Origin: Mesostigma viride
Lineage: Eukaryota; Streptophyta; Mesostigmatophyceae; Mesostigmatales; Mesostigmataceae
Reading direction: 5' to 3'
DNA length: 64,000 nucleotides
Assembly: GCA_009746045.1 (NCBI GenBank)
Contig: RPFO01000082.1
Location: 5,070,972 to 5,134,971 of the forward strand
Made by a program: the position numbers and the translations under genes. Numbering within the stretch: position 1 is the first letter of the stretch; every line of letters starts with the position of its first letter. Shown piece after piece: positions 53,285 to 63,537 of this stretch. Below the pieces are notes generated by a model that was not told the origin of the DNA, ran no database searches, and worked only from the letters and a program-made list of their open reading frames with translations.

Positions 53285-56200
53285 ATGGCTGCACATGAAC
53301 AGGAGCAGTTCCCCCTGTCGCCAAGGTTTTTCATCGACAACTTGGACGATAAGGAAGCCAGTCAATCCGTTTGGTTGAGTTCTTTTGACGAAGTGGAGGA
53401 GGAGTCGGACATTTTACCAGAACTTTCACCCAGCTTGCCTAAGCGCAGCGTAAACAAGCAGCTATTCGACGACGATTTCCGAGCTTACGTCTACGACCCG
53501 ACGACAGCGAGCTCACTATCCGAGGATAACAGCTGGTTGTCATCCGAGTTCTGTGCAAATGAGGCTTTCAAATCGCTTTTGAGTTGCAAGGAGGATTTCC
53601 GCGAAGGAGCTTGCCTGGAGACGGCGGTACGCTCGCGGGACAGGATGGGCACGCCTCCAGGCAGCCAATGTCGGGCAGACTGCAAGGATCAATTTGCCAG
53701 TGGTCGTGTTGACGCCTACGCAGGAGATGTACCGGTTTTTGGAACACACGCAGCTGATGCGTCAGCGGCATCCCCGAGCGCGCCACGCATTGATCCAGGG
53801 CGTGCGTCCCCCCAGCAGATGGACGAGCAGATGGCGCGGATGTGCCGTGAAGTCGAGACATCCATCGAGCGGCTGGAAGCCATGCTCTCTGTCATCTCTA
53901 AAACGACGGCGACCAAGCTGGCACGGATCGCCGTGTCGCCCTCGGACCCGCGCCCGGCGTCATCCCGAACAGCGTGCCCTGACAGGCAGGGTCCCAGCCC
54001 TGCAAACCGCCAGCCCAGCGACATCGATGCCTTCCGGTGCCTCTCTGGTCAAAGCGACATGTGCAACCTGACCGATACCAAGCCTGCTCACCACGGTCAC
54101 GCTTCCACCGGCCGCAACCATACATACCGCACTGCACCTCGTGACCCCGATTTGGACCAGGGCGGTCCCATACATCCCCCAGGTGGTGGACCGCAGGATG
54201 CCTTACCTGGAATCCCTGACCAAGGCTTCTTGTACCACATGCTTGTAGAACCGGTAGGGTCGCATGCAGAAGCCAGCGGGTCAAGCGTGGCCCCGGAGTT
54301 GGAGCCAGATCGACTGTCCACATCGCTCCTGACTCGATTCGACGCGTGTTCTCCCTCTCACGCGACTGGCCCCCTCTCCCCGGAACACCTATGTACCCCG
54401 TGTGTGCTTGAAGGAGCCAAACTCACGGGCATGAGCGTGGCAGCCGGCCATTCTCATGAGGCATCGCCAGGAATGTCTGGGTACGGCCCTCTGTCCCACG
54501 AGAATGGGCTGAGTGGGCTGAGTGGCCCTTCCCCGTGTGTGCCAGAGGGCTGCCACCCGCTGGCGGATCGCATGCTGCATTGTGAGCTGGGCACACAGTG
54601 CCAGCTGGGCGCACAAGCACACACACAAGCACACACACATGCACCCACACAAGCCCACGCACATGCCCACGCACACACACACGGCCAACTAAGCAAACCG
54701 GAGAACCAGTTCGCGGCGGCCCACGGCGAGGGTGGGGAGCCCACTGCTGCGTGCACGCCCGTGTCGTCAAGCAGTTACGGGAACCTGTACTCCGTCCTCT
54801 GGGACGAGGCCAGCCCGAGCTGCGCGTCGCCACATGCTCTTGGCTGGTCCGACACGGAGCTTGAGGAGGGGGAGGAGGGGGGCGCGGTGGATGGAGAAGT
54901 GGGGGGGCAGCGGGGTGGAGAAGAGGGGGCGAAGGGGAATGGTGAAGAGGGGGGGGAAGGGGAGGACTTGACCTGGCCCTTCTCGCTCGAGGGTAGCCCG
55001 GCACGCAACGTTGAGGGCGTAAGTGGGCGCATTGCAGGTGCCAGTGGCCGTGGGATCCGCTCCCGTTCGCCATGGCATACGTCACCCTGCCAGGGTCATG
55101 GTCAAGGTTGCCCAGGCAGGGCGGCCGAGGACGCTAGGGGCGGTGATGGCAGTGTTGGGCAGGCCGGTGCATCTCATGTGATGGCGTCTCGGTCGCTTGG
55201 GACTGAACCCGACGCTAGGGGCAGTGATGCAGTTGCATGGGGCATGGGGGATGTTTCTTCGCGCTTGCCAGGGGCCCAGGAGAGTCCCATGGCTGGTATG
55301 GTGGGCGGGCGGCATCGTTCGGGTGCTGTGCCACCGTTAGTTGAGCCGCAGGTCGTGGGCTGGGCGGGTGGGCCACAGGCAGGCGGGCCACAGGCAGGCG
55401 GGCCACAAGCAGGTGGGCCACAGGCAGGTAGGCCAGACGCTTCCCCGCCAGGTTCTTTTGCGGGCTCACCGTGGGCACATCATCACGGACTGGGGCACGA
55501 GTTTTCAGCGCAAACAGTGGGCATGTCGTTGCCATCCCCCAGTGTCCGTGTGCTGGCGAGCGAAACCTGCGGTGATCTCGCGGCGCCCGGCCTATCTACG
55601 TCCAACTACCACGTGCTGCGCCCGAGCCACAAGCACAACCCACTCGCTGGCTCCCGCAATGCAGCCCCGAGGGCGCAGGGATCGTCGTCCGACCCGGGCC
55701 GGGAGCGGTGCCTGGTGGGGTGGGAGACAGGGCCCCTGGTGGCCGGTTCCGCTGCGGCGGCGCTCATGGGCCCACGGGGGGGTCCCATGTATGTCCACGA
55801 GCAGGATCCCTATGCAGAGGGGGGCAAGGGCGGTTCCCAGCCGGCACGCCCGCGTGTGGAGACGTCCCCATTGCTCCTGCCGCCACGCCGGCACCCGCTG
55901 GCATCACCATCTGTGCTATCACCATCGTCCTCCATGACGACAGCGCCGCCATCATCGGTGATGGCGCCGTCGTCATCGAGGCTGCGCGCCGGCCATCGAG
56001 CTAATGCTGGTAACCGGAGCGCACCTGACAGGCTGGCCCCGGCATCCCCGGGCAGGCCAGAGGTGTCATCTGCATGTCTTCAGAGCCAGAACGAAAGCCA
56101 GAGCCAGAGGCTTGCTGGATGGGCTGCCAGTAGCCCCGCTGACGGACATGCACCAGACCACGTGGACGCGATCGACCAGGTGGCCGAGGCGTCATCGCTG

Positions 56201-57241
56201 CTGTCGGTTGCGATTCGTGAGCTGTCGCAGGTGGCGGCGGTCAGCACTTCGGTGGTGACGGCGGTGCGTGAGCTGCTGCAGTCGCCCGCGTTGGCGGGTG
56301 GGGCGCCGCTGCAACCAGGATTGCCCGCACTTTACGCACTTGGAAACATTTGCGTTGCGGTGCCCAACATGCCATCATCGGCGCCACAGGCCGCAAATGG
56401 GCCTTCAGAGGGACTGGGAGAGGTACATGGGAATGGCCAGACGATGCCGGATGTGGTGACTGGTCGGACGCATGCCAGAACCGTGGTGGGAGAGCATCCG
56501 GATGGAGCGCGTTGGGGGGAAGAGCATCTTGCCCGGGGTGAGCACATGGTGGGCTCGATGCATCGGGTCCGGTGTCCTGGCTGCAGCCATGAGCATACCG
56601 TCCGTGTGGGTGGCAGTGGACACCGGCTAGTCCCGCGGTCAGGATGTGACGAGGACCCAGGAGGCGGTGGGACAGGTTCTGGTAGGTCGGATACTTTCAC
56701 GTATGCGCTGACTGATCTTCCCCGCAGCCCACGGGTGCCCCCGCCCCAGCGCACCGAGGGCCGCCCGCTGGATGGGACCGGAGGCGGGCGGCGGGATGAG
56801 ACTGCACCCACGGCACAACATGGGTCTGCCATGCCGGATGCCGGCCAGTGCATTGAATGGGGAGCACCACCGGGAGGGTCTGTTGGGAAAGGGGGGGGCG
56901 ATGCACTGGCGGACGCAGATGGAGAAAGCAGTGACAAAATCATGAAGGGACGTGGTGTGTTAGATCATGGCAATAGTGGGGTCACTGGGGTGCGCTCCCA
57001 CAGGCATGCCAATTATCAGCTACTAGTCTGCACTCCAACTCAGCACGGTCCAGTAGAGCCGCGCTGGCCCATGGTCAGGTCACCCTGGATCCGACTGAAG
57101 CACGTTGGGATGGTCATTCTCAGGATCGCATTTTGCATCGTTGCCAGCACTCTGTTGGTGCCTGTCATCTCATTGGCCGTGGGCCTGTGGTATTCCTGGT
57201 CGTCTAGGTACGAGTATGTTACACGGCTGCCCCCTTCGTAA
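53285..57241 (+). CDS. Unrecognised 1318-aa protein with C-terminal membrane anchor
   Basis: A single open frame from ATG to TAA, long for this intron-rich neighbourhood. The N-terminal 100 residues are acidic with FxxxL-type short motifs (RFFIDNLDD, SPSLPKRS). A short helical, probably coiled-coil segment (MARMCREVETSIERLEAML) lies near residues 183-205, followed by about 1000 residues of low-complexity, Pro/Gly/Ser/His-rich sequence with a His/Ala/Thr run (about 440-465) and an AGGPQ repeat (about 698-715). The end has one strong hydrophobic segment (about 1274-1303) after basic residues, then a 15-residue tail ending RLPPS. This is a tail-anchored topology: nearly all of the protein cytosolic. 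The function is unknown. Cryptic introns in the low-complexity part cannot be excluded. Confidence 0.65.
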   Translation: MAAHEQEQFPLSPRFFIDNLDDKEASQSVWLSSFDEVEEESDILPELSPSLPKRSVNKQLFDDDFRAYVYDPTTASSLSEDNSWLSSEFCANEAFKSLLSCKEDFREGACLETAVRSRDRMGTPPGSQCRADCKDQFASGRVDAYAGDVPVFGTHAADASAASPSAPRIDPGRASPQQMDEQMARMCREVETSIERLEAMLSVISKTTATKLARIAVSPSDPRPASSRTACPDRQGPSPANRQPSDIDAFRCLSGQSDMCNLTDTKPAHHGHASTGRNHTYRTAPRDPDLDQGGPIHPPGGGPQDALPGIPDQGFLYHMLVEPVGSHAEASGSSVAPELEPDRLSTSLLTRFDACSPSHATGPLSPEHLCTPCVLEGAKLTGMSVAAGHSHEASPGMSGYGPLSHENGLSGLSGPSPCVPEGCHPLADRMLHCELGTQCQLGAQAHTQAHTHAPTQAHAHAHAHTHGQLSKPENQFAAAHGEGGEPTAACTPVSSSSYGNLYSVLWDEASPSCASPHALGWSDTELEEGEEGGAVDGEVGGQRGGEEGAKGNGEEGGEGEDLTWPFSLEGSPARNVEGVSGRIAGASGRGIRSRSPWHTSPCQGHGQGCPGRAAEDARGGDGSVGQAGASHVMASRSLGTEPDARGSDAVAWGMGDVSSRLPGAQESPMAGMVGGRHRSGAVPPLVEPQVVGWAGGPQAGGPQAGGPQAGGPQAGRPDASPPGSFAGSPWAHHHGLGHEFSAQTVGMSLPSPSVRVLASETCGDLAAPGLSTSNYHVLRPSHKHNPLAGSRNAAPRAQGSSSDPGRERCLVGWETGPLVAGSAAAALMGPRGGPMYVHEQDPYAEGGKGGSQPARPRVETSPLLLPPRRHPLASPSVLSPSSSMTTAPPSSVMAPSSSRLRAGHRANAGNRSAPDRLAPASPGRPEVSSACLQSQNESQSQRLAGWAASSPADGHAPDHVDAIDQVAEASSLLSVAIRELSQVAAVSTSVVTAVRELLQSPALAGGAPLQPGLPALYALGNICVAVPNMPSSAPQAANGPSEGLGEVHGNGQTMPDVVTGRTHARTVVGEHPDGARWGEEHLARGEHMVGSMHRVRCPGCSHEHTVRVGGSGHRLVPRSGCDEDPGGGGTGSGRSDTFTYALTDLPRSPRVPPPQRTEGRPLDGTGGGRRDETAPTAQHGSAMPDAGQCIEWGAPPGGSVGKGGGDALADADGESSDKIMKGRGVLDHGNSGVTGVRSHRHANYQLLVCTPTQHGPVEPRWPMVRSPWIRLKHVGMVILRIAFCIVASTLLVPVISLAVGLWYSWSSRYEYVTRLPPS

Positions 57242-57964
57242 TCAGTAATCAGTCTTGCAGGTGCCGTGCTGGGCTGCATCGAGTAAGCCAGTGGCAGCCT
57301 TAATTTTGCATGTATTCTGGTACTTTTAATTCGAGCAATTACTTTTCTTATGTGTATATAGTAAGATGGGGTACAAGCATGTGCATATGTGTATATTGCA
57401 TACCTGTCGCGCGAAAATACGTACACCGATCGAGCATGCATGTGCATGCATATACATGCAACTGCATGCACTGAAGGCATATTGTTCGAGCTATATAGCT
57501 AGTCTAGCTATGATGATACATGACTGAGGACTTCTGCTCACGTGTCTATTAATTAATTCATTAATGATGATACGTACATGCACAGCGGCCAATACCAGTA
57601 CTTATATAATAATTCGAAAAATTTAGCAGCTCTCTATTGCATGCATGCTAGCTAGATATACCGTATAGCCTGCTGCGCATGTCTCGATCAAGAAATCTGC
57701 ATGAATGAGCTGCAGACTGGTTATATTGGCACTTCTGTGGATCCGCTATAATATAGCACCACAATATTGATTCATAACTTACATATAGGATCGAATAGAC
57801 ATCCGTGCAATATAATGACTGCATGAGTTGCACGTACATGCGCACGTGGGCAGCTGTACGTGTGATCACGCGCGGATATGTATATTATAAAAATATAATT
57901 ACTTACAGCAGAGTGAAATCACTCAAACCAAAGCAAACGCCCAGCTATAAACCTATTCTGATCA
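57242..57964. other. AT-rich 3' flank of the 1318-aa gene
   Basis: Rich in TGCATGCA and TATATA strings, with no coding frame that can be supported. It should contain the 3' UTR of the upstream gene. Confidence 0.5.
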
Positions 57965-58002
57965 GGCACTCCGCAAAGGTGAAAACCTTTGCGTTCAGTG
58001 CC
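57965..58002. other. Perfect hairpin with GAAA loop
   Basis: The stems CGCAAAGGT/ACCTTTGCG close a GAAA loop, extended by an outer GGCACT/AGTGCC pairing. A GGAAAACGC direct repeat follows. It sits about 40 bp from the tRNA-like segment and may belong to the same element. Confidence 0.6.
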
Positions 58003-58041
58003 GGGCCGCGGAAAACGCGGAAAACGCGATCTGCAAATGAA

Positions 58042-58113
58042 TCCGACCGGAATCGAACTGGGGACCTCTCGCACCAATTTTGCTGACTATAGGACCTATA
58101 TACAGAGCCATGT
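58042..58113 (-). pseudogene. tRNA-Pro-like pseudogene or tRNA-derived SINE fragment
   Basis: The minus strand reads TTGGTGCGAGAGGTCCC, then AGTTCGATTCC (B box/T-arm) and GGTCGGA. This matches the 3' half of eukaryotic tRNA-Pro with a TGG-like anticodon region. The 5' half is degenerate and the acceptor strand does not pair, so it is unlikely to be a working tRNA. Confidence 0.45.
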
Positions 58114-58723
58114 CAAAGCTCTATACTACGATAAGACCAATGGAAACGCCTAACGGGAGGAACCTAGTAGCCCTGCTGCACCGCAAAATCAGCCCGCGTA
58201 CGGCGGAGCATGATCGATGTCAGCCATGGCCCGAGTCAGCGCCACCGACAAGCGCTGACGCCAATATGACGTCGATCCAGGTCCGCGCCGACCATGGGGC
58301 CCGCTGGCCCTCCAGGTCCAGCCAGTCCTCCCGGAGACGGCAACACTCCTTGAATATATATATGACCAAATTACTTGCCGGCCGGGCAGCACCGGCTAGT
58401 TTGCTCTGGAGCAAACAAGCTGTTGATAAGTACGCAGAAGTGCAGCCGGTGCATGTACGTTGATATATTATGTCAAAAAATGGCAATCATAATGCATGTT
58501 TATCTTGGCTGGACGGTGGCAGCTAGGTCGTGCACCTCATGGTTCATGCACCGGTCGCCAAAATAGTCCTAGGCATGGGACTCATATATGGGAGCGCAGC
58601 ATGCCATAAATGGATGATACCTGGATTAATTAATTAATTAATTAATAGACACGTGACTGCGTCACGTGAGCATAAGTCCTCAGTGGGAGGGGAACATGGG
58701 ATGGAATGGATGGTATAAGCTAT

Positions 58724-59239
58724 CTAGGTCCTAGTTACAGGGGTGTGGGCACCGCGGCCCGAATCGCTATGAATGCCATACTTGGTCACACGCGGAGCCC
58801 CCACAGGCTTGGGGGTGGTCTCCTTCATCACTACTTGCCATCTATCCTTGCGCACCATCTGCCTCCATATTACAGACAAACCAGGAGGCTGCCCGGGGGT
58901 GAGCCCGTCACGTCTAGTGTAGCACATGTCCATGCCGAGTCTATCACGAAAAGTCCACGGGTGGCGGCCCTGCCGCGCGCGGCCGGGGGCACGCCAGGTG
59001 AGGACATATCGCCCAGGCTGGGCGGGCTTGGTGCCAGCTAGTCTATCTGATGTATCTACCTGATCTGTGCGGGCCAGGTGCCCGGCTAGGCCCAGGCGCC
59101 TGTGCCTAATAATGTGGGAAACATAGGGCAAATCAGCGTACAAATCCTCATTACTAATGTGCAAACCAAAGGGGATGTTAAGGGCCTTGCGCAGCATCTT
59201 GGTGACGGCGCCGTCGAGTCGTTGCTCCAGCTCCTGCAT
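58724..59239 (-). mobile_element. LINE ORF C-terminal tail fragment
   Basis: A 171-codon frame with LEQRLDGAVTKMLRKALNI, HIIRHRRLGLAGHLARTDQV and a Trp-containing tail, similar in layout to the copy at 18890-19660. It is 5'-truncated, lacks the reverse transcriptase, and sits between two convergent genes. Confidence 0.75.
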
Positions 59240-59523
59240 CAGTGTCCACGTCTACCTGGATAGCGCTAGCTATTTGCTAGACATGCACATCAAGCTAGGA
59301 GTGACGAGATAGCTTCATGATTAATTGCATGGTACAAATGAACTGGATTGATATAGGCCGGAACGATAATTTAGATCACTGGTCGTCATGAATTCGTGAC
59401 GTGGATGAAGTTTCACCCACAGACTTGAAATTCTTTACAGTGAATAGCAAACAGCCTGCACTTGCACTGAAGGCACCTTGAACGAATTTATGTCACCACG
59501 CCTTCTATGTTTGAAAACGGCCA

Positions 59524-62500
59524 TCACATGTTGCTGAGAGGGCTTCTCTTGTTCTCATTCACTCGCTCTGTGGCCAGCAGCCGCACGATCGCTTCAACAA
59601 GGGCACCCCCTTGGCGCCTGAGGCTCAGCTCCGGGTTTGCAATCTTTGCCTCCAGCAGCCGGTCGATCTCTGCACGAACCTGGATTAACGAAACAAGGGG
59701 GAAATGAAAGACATACCCACCAGTTGTTTGGCGGTAGTGGTGGGGATATGTTGCAATATTTAGCCAGTTGGAGATGCGAGGATACTACTATGCTTACACA
59801 CATGGATGGGCGTACTGACAGATGTATGCACGAAGGTGGTGTGGGTGGGGGCAGTTTGGCAGGTATCTAGGTAGTACAAGGAAGCATGGAATCAGGTTGG
59901 GTTGGGTTAGGGGTTGGGCTATGCTGGGGGCTCCCCTCCACGGCCGACGACATCAACACCCGAATTGGCCAGGCCTGGGCGGCCCTCCGCCGCTTCGACA
60001 GGTTCTGGACATGTCGCTACCTGAGTGAGCGGCGCAAGCGCATTCTGTTCAAGGCCCTTGTCCTCAGCATCCTCCTTTACGGCTGCGAGGCGTGGAGCCT
60101 GGACCAGGGGCTGATCAAGCAGCTTGACGGCACTGTCATTCGAATGCTCCATCGCATCCTCGGCGTCCGCTACCAAGAGCGCCACACCCGGGCCGAGCTC
60201 TACTGCGAGCTCCCTCTTGTCACCCATACCATCTGACACCGCCGCCTCCTCTTTGCTGGCCATCTTGCCCGCACAGAGTAGATGAATACCGATGTGGGCC
60301 TTGCGGGCGGGCTTAGGACTCGCCAACCAGGTAGACACCTCCAGCTATGGCAGGGTCCCCTTGTCCCGTCGCAACCCACTGGCAAACTTGCGCGCCCCCC
60401 GCACCGACGCAGCGCGACCCGGACCTATGTGACACAATTGCTTGAGGATGCAGGGCTTCTGGGACTATCTGTACTCTGCGCCCGCATGATAGACAAGGAG
60501 AAATGCCATCAGGGCTGCCATCTGCGATAAGCGCCTTCCTGAGGGGCATGCTATTGTTTTCTCCCCACGAGCCCCGCAGCCCATTGCTAGAATGTAGGGT
60601 AGAAGTCCGCAGGTGGAGGTTATTGCCCTGAGGACAGCCGCTACACTACCGCCTCGTCTGCCATGACAGTAGAGGACAGCTCAGATGAGGATTACATCCC
60701 CCTCTAGTGACAATATGGTTGGGGCATGATGCAGACCATATTTGTAACTTTCGTGTAATTATTTTCTAATGAGATAAGCATAGTACTCAGTGGCATGCCC
60801 ATGCGCATGACACGCAAGTACTTACTCACTTATGTTGGGGGAGAAGGAAAATGGCGTTGTGTGAGTCTGTTGAAGGTAACGAGTCAAAATGGCGACACTT
60901 ATCATCCTTGAACATCACCCCTTAAAAAATCATAGAAACGACGCCTGCCTCCTTAAAAACATAAGAACAACACCCGCCGTCTTAAGAAAAATTCAAGACA
61001 ACACGAGAATGAGACCACACCCACCTCCTTGAACAGGACCGCCACCTTGGGGTTTGTACGGAAGTGCATCCAGCCGTCAATGCTCACGGTTCCTGCGGTC
61101 GTCGCCGTGGTAATGCTGCCCCCAAATAGCAGGAGAGGGTAGGGGGTGACCATCGTGCAGTCGCGCAAAAAGATCTGCGTCGTCTTCACCTGCATGAAGA
61201 CCGGCCCGCCCAAGGTCGACATGGTTCAGGGATTGTTAAAAAGGAAGTCAGCATCAAGATACTAACATTCGCTTCCCTTACCATTCCAAAGAAAGGGCCA
61301 CAAAATAGAGGTTGTTTACGCCATTATAAGAGTCCCCAAGGAGTATAAAGGCCACACTTACAGTCACCTGTCCTTGGACAGACCTCCGCATCGACCGTTC
61401 TTCATGTTGTCACCGTTAACCCAGTAGACACTTCTGGCCATCCAAATCAGAGGAACAGCTGGCTGAGAGATGGCAAAAGCGTCTGCCTGCCTGCCTGCCT
61501 GCCTGCCCGCACGCCCGCTCACCTTCCAACCTGACCGGCCATATTAGGTTGAGAACATGCAACCGAGGGCATGCATCCATGGTAGGCATGCGGGCTATGC
61601 ATGCCACCCCACTAGAATCATAGACAAGGAAAGGATAGACAAGCACATGATAGACAAGCACATGATAGACAAGCACATGATAGACAAGCACATGATAGAC
61701 AAGCACATGATAGACAAGCTCATGATAGACAAGCTCAAGATAGACAAGCACAGGAAACAGATCCCGTGGAAACAGACAAAACAATGAGCCACCCAATCAC
61801 CTTCTCGTGGTAGATGAGCCACTGGCTCGGGAACGTGTTGACGTTGAAGTTGACGGAGCACGGGTGGACGAACACCTGGTGGGGTGGGGCGGCAGCGAGG
61901 CAGTCAAGCAGGTGCAGCCGCCAGATGCACACAAAGTAGGGCTTGAGAGGTTAAGCTGGTTCAAGGGGGGTCGATAAAGGGGTGGCTTGAACGGCAGGGA
62001 GCAGGGTGAGATGTTCGTCGATGAAATGGCACCACCTGGTTGGCGTGTTCTTCCGTGCTTACAAGTGAACTCAATTAGGTCTGAAAGCGGACCTCTTCAG
62101 CAAGCAGCGCACAAGCCTGCTATTCAACGCCCGGCCCATGGTATGTCCTTGCAAGGCTTGTAGCACAGGTGGCGAACCAGAGGGTGGATGCCAAGCAGAT
62201 AGAAAATCAAAAGGAGATAGAAAATCAAAGTTGATGGCATCCAAGACAATTCAGTCGCCTCCATCCGAATCTGTCTAGTGCACGTAGAGACGAATAAGAA
62301 TGGCCAATCATTTCCGAAACTTTGCAACTAACGAAAAACACTCACTCTCACGACTCATCCATGCAGGAGAATTGATCCTATGCAAATCTATATCCAGTTA
62401 TCCTATGTACCAAGCTCCCGCCCTATGTCCACCTATTGACTGCGCTCTATGTGCCAGTGAGTGTTTACCATGCACACATGCACGTTCCACAGTCAGTTTA

Positions 62501-62787
62501 CAGTGTTCTCGTCATGCACAAGGCACACCCACACCTTCTTACATCGCGGTCTCATAATTACACTCTATTTGCAGTGTCATCGTCATGCACAAGGCACACC
62601 CACGCAAACTTACTGCGCTCTGCATGCCGGTCTCCTATACCACACACACATGCGCTATGCATACGCCTTGTACCGTGCTCTGCGTGCCGGACTCCTTGTC
62701 CATGATGAGGCACTTGGCCGGCTTGTCCACGCCCGCCCCGTTCTCCACGCGCACGATGTTGGGGTACAGCCCCGCGCACAGCACCGC
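59524..62787 (-). CDS. DHX57/DHX36-type DExH-box RNA helicase, C-terminal exons (partial)
   Basis: Four phase-consistent exons in transcription order: 62787-62674, 61875-61801, 61189-61025, 59679-59524 (stop TGA at 59524-59526), giving 169 residues. They encode the OB-fold and tail typical of DEAH/RHA helicases: AVLCAGLYPNIVRVEN, VFVHPCSVNFNVNTFPSQWL, VKTTQIFLRDCTMV, LLLFGGSI, SIDGWMHFRTNPKVAVLFKE, VRAEIDRLLEAKIANP. The motor domains lie beyond the right edge. These enzymes unwind RNA, in some cases G-quadruplexes; which subfamily this is cannot be settled from the C-terminus. The last intron (59680-61024) holds a LINE fragment. All introns are GT-AG (one donor GTACAA). No further exon was found up to 64000. 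Confidence 0.88.
59886..60290 (+). mobile_element. LINE ORF tail fragment in helicase last intron
   Basis: The frame reads RILFKALVLSILLYGCEAWSL and LDGTVIRMLHRILGVRY, then a stop and HRRLLFAGHLARTE in the same frame, so it is broken. It is antisense to the helicase gene and the third LINE tail in the window. Confidence 0.75.
61470..61515 (+). repeat. Short (CCTG)n/CCCG tract
   Basis: A run of CTGC units changing to CCCGCACGCCCGC, in a helicase intron. Confidence 0.8.
61618..61752 (+). repeat. 15-bp tandem repeat, about nine copies, helicase intron
   Basis: The unit ATAGACAAGCACATG is repeated with minor changes, giving IDKHM and VYHVL artefact frames. It ends about 50 bp from the exon 61875-61801 donor. 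Confidence 0.93.
62434..62700 (-). repeat. Repeated helicase exon end and donor
   Basis: The exon end and donor (GGCACGCAGAGCACG, GTACAAG; edge 62674) recur in the intron as GGCATGCAGAGCGCA then GTAAGTTTG (62607-62635) and a weaker copy (62434-62462, GGCACATAGAGCGCA). The middle copy has a better donor than the one assigned. Confidence 0.75.
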
Positions 62788-63537
62788 CTGGCAGCGAAGG
62801 GCATGGCCCGGAACAGTGGGCAGGCAAGCGAGGGGCGGCAAACATGACAGCTAAGGCGCGGTAGGAGAAGCTGCATGAAAGACACGCGGAGAGCAACTCC
62901 TGGCCCATGGCACGGCGACCCGGTACTCTAGGTGGCGAATGGAGGCAGATGAGTGACAGCAGAAGCGATCGCAAGCGAGTCACGGGAAAACTCAGATGGT
63001 GAGAGAGGAGAACCGTCCACAGCACGTTCTGGCAAAGGGCAATGGCCGAGAACGGGTCGAGCAAAACACAAAAAGGGTACAGTACAAAGATACAAACAAG
63101 GGCAGAGGTAAGGGCGCATGCCCGTACCGCCCCCGCGGAACGATGGGCGAACCCACCAAAGAAACTTGAGAGGATGAATAGGCAACAATCATGCCGAATG
63201 AAGGGGAAAACCCATAGATTTCTGGATAGAGGCTCATGGCAGACCACACAAGTGCACATGGTGACGCAGCCGATGGTTGTTGCCATGCTTCACCATGTCA
63301 CAATACCCGCCTACTTCCCCCTACGTGCCCCCCCTCTCCCCCTATCTTCCCCTATTCATCCATCCACTCACGCACCTCCGTTCGGAAAGCTGGGAAGGTC
63401 ACCAGGTACAAAGATTTTGAGTAGGTACCTTTCATCCCTGATTGATGCACAGCAAGAAGGGGGCAGGGACTGCCCTCTTCTCTCATTGCCATGAATGTTC
63501 TGCCCTCTCTCCCCCTCTCTTCCCCACTCTTCCCTTC

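Noticed and set aside
63370-63430. Further helicase exon upstream of 62787
   Set aside because: A possible donor exists, but the reading frame gives nothing similar to the helicase family and no matching acceptor was found.
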